A stretch of 64,000 bases of DNA from Apricaphanius iberus (GCA_028564705.1 JAPXFQ010002671.1:1736001-1800000); one strand, 5' to 3'; positions 22,301 to 34,965 are shown, numbered from the stretch's first letter. Program-made: numbers and translations. Notes: a model not told the origin generated them from the sequence alone.

Positions 22301-25300
22301 ACTGTAATTTGAAAACACTGGCCACTCTTATTCCAGGTTTTTCTAGATAACTGTCATCAGATCTCTTCCATTTAATAAAAATAATTTGATTTATGTGTTT
22401 ATCTGAGCTGATTCTTGTGTATTAGTGGATTTCTGTTAATGTGAAAAAGCTGTGCTCAATACCCATTTTCCCCACTTTACATAGCAACAGATACCTACAG
22501 TGTACCCCAAATAATGATGATAAATACAGCTGATTCCTATGGAAGGCAGTGAAACGACAACACTTTGCAAGATAATTTGTTTTGCAAGTAGAGATGGCAC
22601 CAAATTGATAATCTTGTATTATCTGTGTGGTAGTCCTGAAAGAAAAGTCGCAGATGTAGGCGGAGCCGCCAGTCCTGGCTAATGACCTAATTTCCCTTGA
22701 GGTGCAACAATGGATGGATGTGGAGACAGATGAGCATGGACACACAACCAATTAACAAGGAGCCATTTAACCTTCTCACTGAGAGAGACAAGATGGGTTA
22801 AATATGTGAGGGGAAAATCAAATAGCGGTACAGTGATTCCACACTGTGTCTATGAGCCCAAGTATATTAGAAGCTGTATCCATCTGCCTAACTTTTACAA
22901 TAACTGTAGGTAGAAATAATGAGGACTCAATCTATTTCATTGTGCTTTGTTCTTGCTCTCGCTGAAAACCATTCTCTTTATCAAACCAGTTGGCTTGGCT
23001 TTCTGAATAGTTTCAGGCAAAGCAGAAACACACAATCAGCAACCAATAGTACTAAAGCTAAAGTCTTCGCAAAGCAATCTGCTTGAATATACATGTACGA
23101 TGAAGCTTAGGAAAAATGCAGTTTAAAGCAGAGGGGTGGAAATGAAAATAAAAATATGGATTGGTTCTGCTTAAAGATGAGAAATAATCATTCGACCAGA
23201 GTTTTAAGCTTTCACACTAGCAAACATTTTTCTACAATACCTTAACATTACTGGACCATTTTAATAACGATATCTAAACAGAATATTTGCACTTGCTGTT
23301 TATTGAATCAAAACAGATGTGTTTAAATGTGATCTAATAATGCAGGTTATGTTTTTTCACATTTCCTGCATTAATTTGCCTATCCTACAATAAACGCTTA
23401 AACAAAGAACTGGAATTAAAACCAATACTTTCCAGGATACCACAATGTAAGCTGCAACAACATAAAGGAACAGTACCACAGTTCTAAAAAGTAAGACATT
23501 TCAAAGGTATTAGGAGTTCTGGCGTTTTCAAACAGACTGCTGATTCCTGATGAGGAATGAGCTGCCAGGTGTTGTGCCGATGGATCTGGGTCAGTGCCTC
23601 CCTTTCCTTTTTTGCAATGCCATTAAATTAAACTTAGTTTAAATGTATGGTGCAAATTTACAACGAATGTCTCAAGGCCATTTCAAAAATAGAAAAATTT
23701 GATTTATATACTGAAATAACTGGTCTACAACTCCTTCCATTTCACAACCTTGTATTTAACGTTTTCCTCCTTCAGTTACAGTAATAAAAATCATTAAATC
23801 TCCAGTTTATATATTTTACTCCATTGTATTTTCTCAAGACTTTCAATCAGAAAGTATTTCTGTTTGCAGGGATGTTAATCTCTATTTAAAATGACTCTTG
23901 TGAAGCAAGACATATTATGATCATGTAGTTGCCAAAATAACTTTCAGCAACCTTCTGCAAATAAAAAACTATTTATTAGACCAATATTACCAGGTTTACA
24001 GTCTGTACTCTATGATGAGATTATGGAAAACTGAGTCATCGTTTGTCAAAGCATGAATATAATGGTCCCAAACTGTGTACAAATTGATGTACTGTATGGT
24101 TTGTACAAAATATCAGACTGGTAAAACATACCTTTTGTTCTACCAATAAGTTTAAAAGCAAATATGTGATATGTTACTGCTGATAAGCAAACCAGATTAA
24201 ACCCTTAGCTGTACATACTATTGTGGCCCTGGATGGAGCCACTAGAATGTTTTCCAATCCATGGTTGTTGCGGCAGGAAATAAGAAAAATAAATAAATAA
24301 ATTATATATATGTATATATATATATATAATTAATCATATATTTTCATTGCTATTGTAAGGTAAATATAGATGGAGTAGCAGATAATCAGGATGTTTGGAA
24401 GGTTGGTTAAAACTACGTAATTATATACAAAATAAAAAAAGCTGACCTGCAATTTTGGCTCATTTACTGCAAAAATAATCCCTCAAGACTAACTGTTTGT
24501 GAAAAAAAATCATTTGAACAAAGTTAAAAAAGAGTAAAGAGTAATGCATAGTTATGAAACAGACTGAACTGCTTATAAATCTTTTTAAAGGTAGCTTACT
24601 ACACTAAACTGTGTACAGACTAAACCAATAATATGAGTGCAAGTTCAGATGTAAAGAAAGTCAATGATGTAGGACAATCAGGTCATCCTTACAACTTTTG
24701 TAAGTAAGGATCCTACACATTTGATAAACATGCACATACTATATATTCTCTGTTATAGGCTCCAGCTCAATAGAAAGTAAGTTCACAAAGTGTCTGCACT
24801 GATATGAATACAACATGATTCTGCAAAGTGGCTTATGCTGGTACACATACTCTCTTTCTCATCACACGTGTCCACAGACACTTCAGTAAGTAGGAGATCT
24901 GTGATATTTCAACAGCTTCAGCTGCAATTAGTGAACAATAACCTGCTTTAACCTTGCAACCAGAGCCTATAGAGTAGCTGAGTGGAGAGGTGATTCGGCT
25001 GATGGAATTGTAAACATCAACATGTCCTACATATAAAATTGTGTCTTTCCTTAAGGACGTACATACACACAGATTAGAGACTGAAGAATACATAAAAAAG
25101 AAGATTTGGTACTTATTTTGATCTAGAGATATTTTACTTTTCCAGGTCCTGATGCTTGAACTCATGAGGTGTATCTGAAAACTGATAAACATAATGTGTG
25201 ATTAATACATTTTCTTAATAAACTCATTTTGTAGTAGCTCCCAACTTTAAAAGCTTGAAATTAATGATCAGAGATGAGTAAACTGTGTCATACTGCATTG

Positions 25301-25745
25301 AAGAGATTCATTTATTACAATAAATTAGCCACTTGTTTATGAGAAACCATGGACTGGTGACACGTGCTGTTCATGCACCTGAATTCATTACTCTGGTGGT
25401 AGTTTGCAAAACCATTATGTGCATTGTGTTGCCTCACAAGATTGTGTACAACAGCAGCTCATATTTACAGAGCACAAAGCATGCAGTGAACGCAGCATCA
25501 AAACAGTGCCTTTTAAAATGTTGCATCCAGTGTGTGTCAGCTCCATGCAATTGATAACTGAGAGAAGACATAATCCAGGTCTTTTTTCTCTCTGGTTATA
25601 TTGCTGGAAGGTTGTGCTTGAATCAGTTTTTGAGTTAATCTCTGGAAGGGTTTGAGCAAAGCTGCGTTGAGCTCAATATATGTACTCTTGAATTTTTCTA
25701 CGAGAATTAATCATATTGATGGGAGAAAGGTAAAACTTAACCTTT
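22301..25745. other. Unique AT-rich DNA, nothing recognised
   Basis: No gene is recognised. Minus-strand open frames at 22751-22422 and 25192-24833 (109 and 119 codons) have no conserved segments or supporting splice context and are left out. A small stem (ATCCTTAC and GTAAGGAT) lies near 24684-24710. Confidence 0.5.
24287..24328. repeat. AT-rich microsatellite
   Basis: A run of AAAT units passes into an imperfect (AT)n run. Confidence 0.85.
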
Positions 25746-25751
25746 TAAGTG

Positions 25752-26262
25752 TACACCCCTGGAGGGGGTACGTGTACACCCGAGCTGACACCACTAGACA
25801 GGAAGATGGCAAGTATCATAGGAACATCAAGCGTGTACGGTATTGTGTCAGAGAAGGAGGGCGACACCGACCTGGCAGAATCAACAGATCAACCCGGTAA
25901 AGCACCTTTTGTATACATTTTATTAAGTGGCTACGGCAACAAATTTGAGCATATTTTAAGGAGATAGACTAATATGCCGTGTCTTTTCAGCTCTTCCACA
26001 GTCAGTAGGTGGCGAGGATGAGGAGGCGGAGGAAGAGAAGGTTGTCCAGCGTCCGGCTGCCGCCAGCACCAATGCTGCCGGTGCCCGTGGTGCATCCAGC
26101 AGCGGTCGGGTTCTGAATGAAGCTTTGATGCAGACACAGAGAGACACAATCAGCGCCATCCATTCTGTAACAAACGAGTTAAAGGAAATAAAGAGTGTAC
26201 TGTGCGACATAGTGACAGCCATTGCTACCTTAAATGATACAATAAAAAAAGTTAATATTTGA
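25752..26262 (+). pseudogene. Harbinger second protein, C-terminal part, two exons
   Basis: Exon 1 (25752-25896) reads GGGTCTPELTPLDRKMASII and onward to ESTDQP. A canonical intron follows (25897-25990, GTAAAG to TTTTCAG), and exon 2 (25991-26262) continues in frame: an acidic run (GGEDEEAEEEK), an Ala/Ser/Gly-rich linker, then a helical tail starting RVLNEALMQTQRDTISAIHS and ending KKVNI. No stop interrupts the spliced frame. A proline-rich GGG-P-LTP-L segment followed by a helical tail fits the C-terminus of Harbinger Myb/SANT-like proteins as I know them; the DNA-binding part upstream is absent. An in-frame TAA at 25746 means the first exon boundary must lie after it. The stop at 26260-26262 overlaps the transposase tail. 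Confidence 0.7.
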
Positions 26263-27320
26263 ACCTTGTCATTGTTATCTCAAACGCCGCATTACATCCT
26301 GGTGGATCCTTGCTCCCTGGGTGAAAGCTTCCTGTCGAGGAGGAGGAGGCTGTGGGTCGGGGTTCTCATGCTGGGGAGGGTGTAGGCCAGGAGGGAGGGG
26401 AAATCCAATTTCTCAGTGCCATGTTATGAAGAATTCCACATGCCCTCACAATATTGCAGACCTTTGCTGGGTGGTATAACAGTCTGCCACCCGAGGCATC
26501 CAATGACTGCCACCTACTTTTTTACAGGCCTATGTTACGCTCTACGACTGAGCGCGCACGCATGTGACAGGAGTTGTAGCGTATTTCCTCTGCTTTCTGT
26601 GGGTGGGGGAACGGGGTCAGAAGCCAGCTCCTGAGAGTGTAGCCACTATCACCTGCAAGTGATAACACTTTTAATTCAGGAGTCAACAACCAGCATTTGT
26701 AATGACTGTGAGGACTTACCGAGCAGCCAGCCATCACGCACAGCGCCTGCCTGCAGTCTGTTCCCTACACTGCTGCGTGTCAAGATAAAGGAGTCGTGTG
26801 TTGACCCAGGTCATCGTGCCACCATATTAGTGATAATCATTTGTGTATCACATATGATTTGCACATTAATACTGTGTATATGTTTCCGATTGACAAAAAC
26901 AAATTCATCCTCGGACGGGGCCCTTATAGCAATATGGGTGCAGTCAATTGCGCCGATTATGTTTGGGAAACCGGACATTGCTGCAAATAGCATCTTAATT
27001 TCGGCCTGCTCCCCCACAGTATATGGAAACGTGATGTATCGCCTGCTCGTTTTAATGATCCCATCCAAGACTGCAGGCATTATTGCGCTCAGAGACGGCC
27101 GTGATATCCCAGACCTAGTAAATAAATATAACATATTTGAAGGCATTATTTCCAAAAAGGGACTTTGGGCAGAATAGTAAGAATCATGTCACTCAGATAC
27201 ATACCTGTCAGATAACTCCCGCTGGTAACAACCAGTTGCAAGAAATCCCAGAGTGGTGAGCACCTGCAGCTGGACCGGAATGGCACGGTTCCGCCTGGAC
27301 GGTCTCTCCAAAACCATAAT
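26252..27320 (-). pseudogene. HARBI1-like transposase pseudogene, three exons
   Basis: Homology begins near 27313 (LERPSRRNRAIPVQLQVLTT) and runs to GCYQRELSD. Intron 1 (27204-27115, GTATGT to TTACTAG) joins it in frame to RSGISRPSLSAIMPAVLDGI. Exon 2 holds the first catalytic aspartate in IGAIDCTHIAI (codon 26945-26943) and the second in PGSTHDSFIL (26795-26793). Intron 2 (26719-26653, GTAAGT to TTGCAG) joins DGWLLG to DSGYTLRSWLLTPF. Exon 3 holds the likely third acidic residue in SVVERNIGL (26542-26540) and a tail VCNIVRACGILHNMALRNWI. Three stops break it: TGA for Trp at 26813-26811, TAA after VERNIGL, and TGA near 26373. The N-terminal start exon is not seen. Confidence 0.88.
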
Positions 27321-27576
27321 TAATGTTTGGTGTGAGGTGAAATGATAAGTGTGAGAAGAGTAATATGCAGTCTGGCTGCAGTTCACCACCTCACCAACTG
27401 CATTGCCGATTCCCTCATCTCCAAAATGTCCGTACGCACGGGTCAGAGTTAGCGTACAGGTGCGCACATTTTCCCGTCAAGTCTGTTTTTTATAAATCAC
27501 AACTTTTGCTTTGAAAGTGGCATACGCCAGTTTCAGGCCCTGTTTTGTGCGTACGCAATATTTTTAAATGAGACCC

Positions 27577-28083
27577 AAGATGAATAAATTTAGGAAACTC
27601 TGAAAATGTTCTATACATTATTACTTATAATGCCCCCTGCCTTCCCCTTATGCAGTCATTTTATCTCACCTTTTATGACAGGTGGGAGCAGAGGTGAGTA
27701 CTTATTTGAGGAGGAAAACAAGACGAAGTGTTAGAGGATCACATTATGAAAGAAGATGTGAGGAGCCAGATTAAAGTGCACTAGAGTAAACAACAACAAA
27801 TACCACACTTCTTTGTTTTGCAGAACCTTGTTTCTGCTCCCATGCTTTAAAAGAAACCCCTTCTCCTCCCCTTCCATCCTCATATTTTCTTTGTCTCACA
27901 GGCAATTTTCTGCTTTCATGCTGTCAGTCGTCTTTTCTCAGTCATGCCTGTGCTCTGTCGCAAAGGACACATTTACAACTGTGCAGAATTAACTTCCTGA
28001 TTGATGATCATAGAGATTGTCCTACTTCTGACCTCACAGCTTTTAGCTGCTGCTTGAAGAGGATTTAGTGTCCATTGGTGCAA
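27577..28083. other. Unique DNA, nothing recognised
   Basis: No gene or named repeat is recognised. The stretch is pyrimidine-rich near 27840-27960. Confidence 0.45.
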
Positions 28084-28205
28084 ATAGGGGACTGGTGAAC
28101 TGTCCAGGGTTTACCCCGCCTCTCACCTAATAATTGCTGGAGATAGGCACCAGTGCCTCAACTCACAAACATGCAAAGGATAGAAAATATAGATAAATGG
28201 ATGGA
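28084..28205 (+). repeat. 3' fragment of a SINE-type repeat
   Basis: GGGGACTGGTGAACTGTCCA, then TTACCCCGCCTCTCACCT and TGCTGGAGATAGGCACCAG, match the distal body of the repeat at 55077-55398. It ends in an ATGGATGG-like tail. The tRNA-like head is missing. Confidence 0.75.
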
Positions 28206-28383
28206 GCAAATAGGTGAGCTTGGCTTGTACTGACCCCCTTTTTCAATCTTATGACCTAATATAGAAATACATTATAAATGGTAAGAGAGGATTTTTTTTT
28301 ACATGCAAAAAATATGCTGCATGAAGTCATTTGTGACCCTCTGAAGAAACCAAAGGGAACTTCAAGCATATTAGAACCATAAA

Positions 28384-29060
28384 CACTGGGGTGGGGGGGT
28401 GGGGGGTACATATTTAGCAGTGACTAATTGTACAGGTTATCCCACTTAAAAATATGAGGTTTTTAATTTTCATCATAGGTACACTTCAACTGTAGTATAC
28501 AGAATACAAAATAAAATAAAAATAAAAAACAAGAAAATCCCACTGTATGATTTTTAAATAATTATTTTTATAATTTGGCAGAAAATAAGTGTTTGGTCAA
28601 TAACAGAAGTTGATCATAATAATTTGTAATGTGAACTTGGTTGGCAAACGTTTCCTGTAGATCTTTACAGGTTTGCACACACTGCCTGTCTTAGGCTATG
28701 GCAGAGGTTGGAGTTTGACTGAAGGTGTGGACAGGTGTTATTATACACAAAACAAGTTCAATCAGGTACCATTAATAGAGGTAACGAGTGTAGGATAGAA
28801 GAGCTTCTTAAAGAAGTAGTAACAGTTTTGTGATGGCCAGAATACTCGCTTGTAGTTTGTAGTTGCTAAATTTTTTTTGACGCCATTACATAAATTCTTT
28901 TTTTTTTATCGTACAGTGTGATTTCCTTATTTATTTATTTATTTTTTTACATTCACTCTTACAGTTGATGTGTAGGTATGATGGAAATTACAGACTTCAT
29001 CTTTTTAAAGTGGGACAATTTGGACAATCGGTGGCTGCCAAATACTTTTTGCCCCACTGC
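28384..29060 (-). mobile_element. Internally deleted Tc1/mariner foldback element
   Basis: The two ends are long inverted copies: CACTGGGG with ATTTAGCAGTGACTAATTG, CCCACTTAAAAA and CATCATAGGTACACTTCAAC on the left, and TGTAGGTATGATGGAAATTA, TTTTTAAAGTGGGACAATTT, GCTGCCAAATACTTTTTGCC and CCACTG on the right. The middle (GTTTGACTGAAGGTGTGGAC and onward) matches, from memory, the leader of a fish Tc1 family whose transposase would be on the minus strand; the coding body is deleted. The left tip has expanded into a G-rich run. It needs a transposase from elsewhere to move. Confidence 0.8.
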
Positions 29061-30639
29061 ATATTTATATGTGTCTCATTAAAATATTACATCTATTTGC
29101 TCAAATACTTTTGATCCTTTGGGTTATATTTGATGGATTCATCTTATTTTGCAAAGCACTTAACCGCAGCAATTTCTTAAATATATCTTAATATGAATTA
29201 AGTAAAGAGCAAATTTCAGCTCAATAAATGCTATTCTCTTAAAATGTCTGTGAAATGTATAATTTTTCAACACAACCTGTATATTAAAATTTGGTTCAAT
29301 AGTCAGTATTTAGGCAGGTAAAGTAATGAAATAATTAGAGAAAAATATTAGAAATATAAAGGTGTTTTAGCAAATGATGGGATGTATTTTGAATTGTTTT
29401 TCATTTAAGTATCATTCGGTTTTAAATTTCAAATCTTGAAACTACAGTTTGTCTTCTATGAGCAATTATATAATATTATATAATAGGTCCAAAATACCTC
29501 AGCGCAAAGGAGGAGTAGGTACATCCCCAGAAGACAGCCTGAGAGGAAAAAAAAATCTTCCTCTCTTGAAGTTTAACACTTAAAGAAGTTGACCCACTTT
29601 AGTGTGTTCTTACAAGGTCTGAATTATTCATTTTTAATGAACTGACCAAATATTTTAAAAAGCTAATTTTACGATTAAAACTTCATTTTGATTACAATAA
29701 AAGATGTAGAGCAGGTACTGTAACAATAATGAGTTTGGCTCTCATTCTCCTCCATTTCTGATGACTGAAGCAAAACCTGTGTTGGAATCTTCTTGTTCCT
29801 AAAGAGAAAGTCTGGTTCGCAGTCTTTCATTGGTCTGGAATAAAAGAACACTGACGGATACATGAATGAGACTGAGATATGGAGGAAATGTAAATCAACA
29901 GTTTCTGAACAGGCTTCTTTGTTTTAAGAATGACATGACTGTTATCTGAAAAGTGGGGTTTAAGCATTTAAAGTTTAAGTCAAAATCAAAACGTTACCAT
30001 TAAGTGAAACCTTTTATAAATGCAAAGGTTTTACACGTAAATGTTTAATATAATGGTGTAACAGACATATTCAGTGCAACTGGAGTAAAGTGTGAAAAAA
30101 ATGGCAGTGGGAGGTACCTATGCAAGATAAAAAATAAAAATTAAACATGCACTGACAAAAAACTAATTTACACTCAATCAAGTCAACAGAATTAAAAAAA
30201 TGGCTGCACTTTTACATATGATTGAGGACATACGGAACTTCAGCTGTCTTCAAGGCTTTTTAAAATCAGAGAGATGTTCTTATGTGGCTATGAATCAACA
30301 GTACAAAAGCTCCCTTTTGGCTTCAACTGACCAAAAAAAGGACCTTTAACATATTTGGCTCCCTGTCATAAAAATTTTTTGTCTATAACTAAATTTGTCT
30401 ATTTGTCTTTAGACACACTGACCTCTAAACCCTCGGCAGGGATGTAAAAGTTGGAAGAAAGATTTGTTTAGGACACTACACAGATTTATCTACAACAGTG
30501 CAGTCTAATATTTCAGCAAGTATAAAGAAAGCTTTCAGGATGAAACACAGAATCTGAAACCCAAATATATTTACTTTGAAAAGTTTTAGACCAATCCAAA
30601 CATTTAACTGCTGTCTTCATTCAGTTTTTGTGGATTTAA
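29061..30639. other. Unique AT-rich DNA, nothing recognised
   Basis: No gene or named repeat is recognised. Confidence 0.5.
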
Positions 30640-30965
30640 TGTGTTTGCATACAAATTACCCACAGTCACCCTTAGCCAGGTTCTGCTTGAGGTTTATTCC
30701 TGTTAAAAGGGAGTTTTCCATCTCCACAGTCACTAAATGCATGCTCAGGAAGAGTAAATACTGAAGGTCAATGACTTGATGCAATATGCTGGGTTTCCTT
30801 AGAAAGAAACAAATATTTTTAACCAATGTGAATAATAAACTGAGCATGACTGCATTGTTTGATGGTAGGTTTGTTTCTAGGATTAATTGGAATGCATATA
30901 TGATTGGATTGAGCTTTGTGCTTTGAAAAGACGTGTTGGTGCTATATAAATTAACTGACATGAAC
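30640..30965 (+). mobile_element. LINE 3'-end relic (AGGTTCTGC ... GCTATATAAAT type)
   Basis: The stretch contains CCAGGTTCTGCTTGAGGTTT, then TCCTGTTAAAAGGGAGTTTT at about 30695-30720, and ends with GTGCTATATAAATTAACTGA. In this order the words match, from memory, the 3' end of a LINE that is very abundant in fish and normally ends in GGCGCTATATAAATAAAATTG. The copy is diverged, and the short frame through it (30656-30961, minus strand) is not a gene. Confidence 0.7.
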
Positions 30966-31654
30966 TGAAATTGGTGGCTGTATAATCCAAAATAAACATG
31001 TCATTTTGCCATTTTCAGCATTTCTTGTTTGGAGTTTCAAATAAATGTTATACAGTCAGGTTTGATAGTGAGTTGACTTACATCAATAGCACTAAGCAAC
31101 CCCCCCTCCTTTTTATGCACTGAATTGTTACCAAAACATACATTCTTTTGTTCATTTGAAGTTTATTCTCCTTTTGGTTTCTTTAGCAATGCTTTTGAAG
31201 CTTGAAACAAAATATTTCTACTTTACTTCAATTTCTTTAAGTTTGCAGCATAAATCCATCTCTCAAAAAATCCAATTAAAGTATCTCCCCATGTGGTTCG
31301 TGTTGATTAAAGAAGCAAGTGTAAGTGTAATTTAATGGGCACTAGGGTATATGCAAAGCCTATTGGCACATAGCTGAATATTAAATAATATTAATAAAAC
31401 AGTCAGACAGCTGCTATAAAAAATAAGATTACAGTTGTCAGAGAATAGAAATGATTCAGAGGAGCCTTAATATAAATTACTGCAACGGCTCAGGTTCTGT
31501 ACTACACTTGGTTTCTGCACAAGCTAATCTTATCAAGGAGGGAAGATATACATGACAAACAAGGATATCCATGAGAACTCCAGTGAGAGAAACTTGAAAG
31601 ACCAAATATCAATTAGTGGGGGACCAGAGAATCATACATCTTAATCTGCAGTGT
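30966..31654. other. Unique AT-rich DNA, nothing recognised
   Basis: No gene or named repeat is recognised. Confidence 0.5.
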
Positions 31655-31995
31655 CTTAAAAAAAATAAGACCCTTTTTAACTTTCACAAGTTTATAAACT
31701 TAAGTTTATCTTATTGGGATTTTATGTGATAGAAGTAGCGCAATGAGGGGGATTAACATTATTTTTGAAAATACTTTCTGAAGAATCTGAAGAATGCCGT
31801 TTGTGTTCATACTCTTTAACCCTTAATAAGATCTAGTGCATCTAATTACCTAAGTAGTAAGATCCACATGTGTGTAATTTAACCTTAGTATAAAGCTGTT
31901 CTGTTAAGGTATCAGAGGTCTGATAGGCAATATTAGTGAACAAACAGCATTATGAAGACCAAAGAACACAGCAGCCAGGTCAGAGATAGGAAGTC
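31655..31995 (+). mobile_element. Tc1/mariner relic, 5' part
   Basis: The left portion (TTATTGGGATTTTATGTGAT with AGAAGTAGCGCA) is the terminal-repeat region of a fish Tc1 family. The right portion aligns with 8411-8560 of this window and ends in the leader (GTGAACAAACAGCATTATGA) and a transposase start at 31952 reading MKTKEHSSQVRDRKSIR before a stop. The catalytic body and far end are lost. Confidence 0.75.
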
Positions 31996-34436
31996 AATAA
32001 GATGAATGATGAATCGATTTCAATACATTATATGAAAAAATGTGTGAAACAAGTGCAATAAACATACCAGGACACAAACATCTATATGAACTGTTAGGTT
32101 AGGCATAGAGAGGGTTAATAAGATAAATAGCCAAAAATCCCATGGTAACTCGGGGAGCTGCAGAGATCATCAGTGCTGCTACTTGGTTAAATTTTGGCTG
32201 ATTTGTACTTCATGCCAAAGGTTTTTCGTTTTACCATTTCCTGTGCTGACGGCAAACAATGATTTAGTAGGAACAAAAACTCAGCAGAAACAGTTTGATG
32301 AGGCACCACAGAAAAGCAATCACACTCTCCATCTATTCAGCAGGAAGAGGAACGTTGGGAAGCATTAAACCTAGAAAACTTAATTAAGCACCATATTGAA
32401 AGGTTTAACTCAAAAGGCACATGAAATGTGTTTAAGGTGCAGTACTTACCGGGTGACAAAAGAGGAAAGCAAAGCAAAAAGGTCGATGTTGTGTTACAGA
32501 CCTGATCACAGATTAAAAAAACTGACATTTAAAACCATGGATCTAACCTTTAGGATGCATCCATTCCCTCCATGAAATAGTAAATTGTGTTTTCAGCTTT
32601 TTTGCACAATTAGAAAGGCTAAAAATATAATCGAATGCTATTTCAATAAATAAATAGGATGCAACACCCATTTTCTTCAATAAAATGATGCTGAATGATA
32701 AGCATGCTTAAAGGTCAAATTAATTTTCCATCTGCAGTCCATGTAGTGATGAGAACTTGCAGAAGTCATCAAACTCTCATGAATATCATTAAGATTCTGG
32801 TATGGTTTGCCTAATCAGATCTGCAAGAGTGTTTGTTGTAGTTTTATTTAACCTGGGAGAAAATGATGCAATCAATATTGAAACATTATAATTTTGCTAT
32901 TTACACTTCTGGTAGAACATTAAACTCTGCATGAGACAACAAGCAAGAGTTGGAGTTGTGATGGGGCTAATATCACACAAAACAATGTGTAAAGCCCATT
33001 GTTATTTTCTCTCAAAGGAGAAATAATTTAGTACATTTAGTAGAAATGTTCGGGATGTCTCTTATTTTGCAGAGCTGATGAAACTAAACAGCTCCAGCAA
33101 GTAAAAGTGGGAGCTGGAGCGTTATTAAAAGATAGCAAGCTGAAGGAGGTCTCTCTGCAGCTTCTGTGAAAATGTTTGTAGAGCAATAAGCATGATGGGT
33201 TTTTAATGCCGTGAGATATTTTTACTTGTCTTGTACTTGCTGCTGACTTTCACACACATTGAACCTGGAAGATTACTTTTCTCCCCCAAAAAACACCATG
33301 GGTGGCTGGTTTGAGGTGAAATTAAGCTGTGATTACATTTTAGAAGAAAATTGTGCAAACTCTAGTGGTCCCAAAAGCTCCTGCAAGGTAAGGCCTGTCT
33401 ATTAATGCAGTGATGCTGTCTTAAAAAAAAAACAGCTGACTAAGAAACTTTAGGTTGCCTGTGTGAACTTGATTCTCTGAGTGAAATGCATTAAAACAGG
33501 ATTCAGTCCATTTCTTATAAATACAAACTATCTACATACCTACATTAATTGTGATTGGCTGATCATGTTGATGCATGCATCACCTTCAAATTAAGCATTG
33601 ACTTGGGCAAATATTTGACTTCAGAGTGTGAAGTGAGAACAGGGGGGATTTTCAGGGATGAGCTCCAGACTTTCCATCTCCTCTCTACTTGGTCGGCCAA
33701 CCAAAATCAAGCAACGTCTTAATTGGTTTGCTGAAAGCTAAAAGTGTTATTGGGTGAATGCCAGTTGATGGCTTGTTTATTTTCCTGGCAAACCATAGAG
33801 TTTAGGACCAAGGAAGCTATAGTTCAGTGATACATTGAGTTTGAATCTGAACCAAAAAGAGGCTTTAAACCACATATATACACTTGGAAAGAACAGAGAA
33901 ATTTGTTCTCTCTTCCGGTGGTAAAAAAAAAAAATCATTTGGGAAGAACTTTATTGTGTGGTGTCCTACAACTACTACAACTACTACCTACAACTTCTGA
34001 AAAGAATTTAGAGGTAAGCCAGGTTGCTATTCTGAAACTTGTTTAACTGGAAAAACAGTAAAAAATACCACACAATAGTTCTGTGTTTGTGTTTCTTTAG
34101 AATGAAAGCTCATCAAAAGCATAAGAAACAACTGCCATTTATGGTGTCTCAAGTACAAGAACACATTTTTACAGAGCGTATACAGTACATAAAGAAATTA
34201 TATTCACCTCCCAATCAGGACTGACATAATGAGATGAATGCTTGTGTACAACATGTTGAGGGTGTATATAATTTGAAAGAACTGCCATTTCTGTCACAGT
34301 TGGTTCATCAGCAGCTTTTTTGCTGATAGAAATGGCTCCAACACTTCGATCTGTGAAGCCCATTCCTTTGGAGGTCCCTGAGCATCCTGTACACCCACCT
34401 AAAATGTGTGCAAACCTCACAGCAGGCAAAAAACCA
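31996..34436. other. Unique AT-rich DNA with one possible exon
   Basis: No gene is established. At 33298-33387 an ATG in a favourable context opens 30 codons that end exactly at a strong splice donor (see findings). A short ACTACAACTACTAC run lies near 33970-33990. Confidence 0.4.
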
Positions 34437-34965
34437 TGCAGAAGGGGATTTACTAAGCAGGCGCTAATGAACTGGAACAGTTAAACTTGTAGCAAGATCC
34501 ACGCAATCCATGTAGCGCATTTGCCACTAATTAGTATGCAATGTGGGTGTTCTTATGAGAAGGTGCAAAATATTGGGTGGAGAACATGCAAATAAGTAGG
34601 CATTTCACACACAGTGGGATTTATCTAACATGAAAACTGTTTGATCCAGCTGTTTTAACTCCTATTTTTCCTGCCAATTTGCCAAAGATGCATCATAACT
34701 CCACGCACGTTCAACATGTCTGAACATTCAGTCTCTAGAATACGGTACCTGCATAGAGCAGAGAGCAGCACACGTACGCCGCACGCATTAAGTTTATTAA
34801 TGGAAAAAACAACAAGCAACATTCACAGACATTCTAGCCTAATAGTAATTAACCCTATAACAGTTAGACTTGACAGGTATGTCATTTTTCCCCCTTTTAT
34901 TGGCAGAGATGCATCTTGAATACACTGCCCCTGGCTGTGCACACAGCAGCGGATGGGAAGTCCTC
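34437..34965 (+). repeat. Unnamed dispersed repeat, copy A
   Basis: The stretch begins near GGGATTTACTAAGCAGGCGC and shares long blocks with the element at 39270-40327: ATGCAAATAAGTAGGCATTT with CAGGCAAATAAGTAGGCTTT, and AAGTTTATTAATGG (34790) with AAGTTTATTATTGG (39520) and AAATTTATTACTG (40018), each followed by an ATTCACA word and a TAATTAACCC/TAACAG-like word. No protein is encoded. It is probably a non-autonomous DNA element; the superfamily is not established. Confidence 0.6.

Larger units (their letters stand above)
25746..27576. mobile_element. PIF/Harbinger DNA transposon, left end missing
   Basis: PIF/Harbinger elements carry two genes, a DDE transposase (HARBI1-like) and a second protein with a Myb/SANT-type DNA-binding part that helps it into the nucleus. 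Both are seen here, facing each other: the second-protein relic on the plus strand (25752-26262) and the transposase on the minus strand (27320-26252), meeting tail to tail at 26252-26262. The right terminus ends around 27576 in TTTAAATGAGACCC, preceded by TTTTGTGCGTACGCAATA; GTACGC-rich subterminal words recur at 27428-27470. I could not find the matching left terminus (it would start GGGTCTCATTTAA), so the left end, including the Myb/SANT part, appears lost. Confidence 0.85.

Noticed and set aside
22422..22751. 109-codon minus-strand frame
   Set aside because: No recognisable segment and no supporting context.
24833..25192. 119-codon minus-strand frame
   Set aside because: No domain, no splice support and low-complexity hydrophobic content; treated as chance.
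26416..27177. Plus-strand frames of 72 and 172 codons
   Set aside because: They are antisense shadows of the HARBI1-like transposase, whose conserved motifs and introns read on the minus strand.
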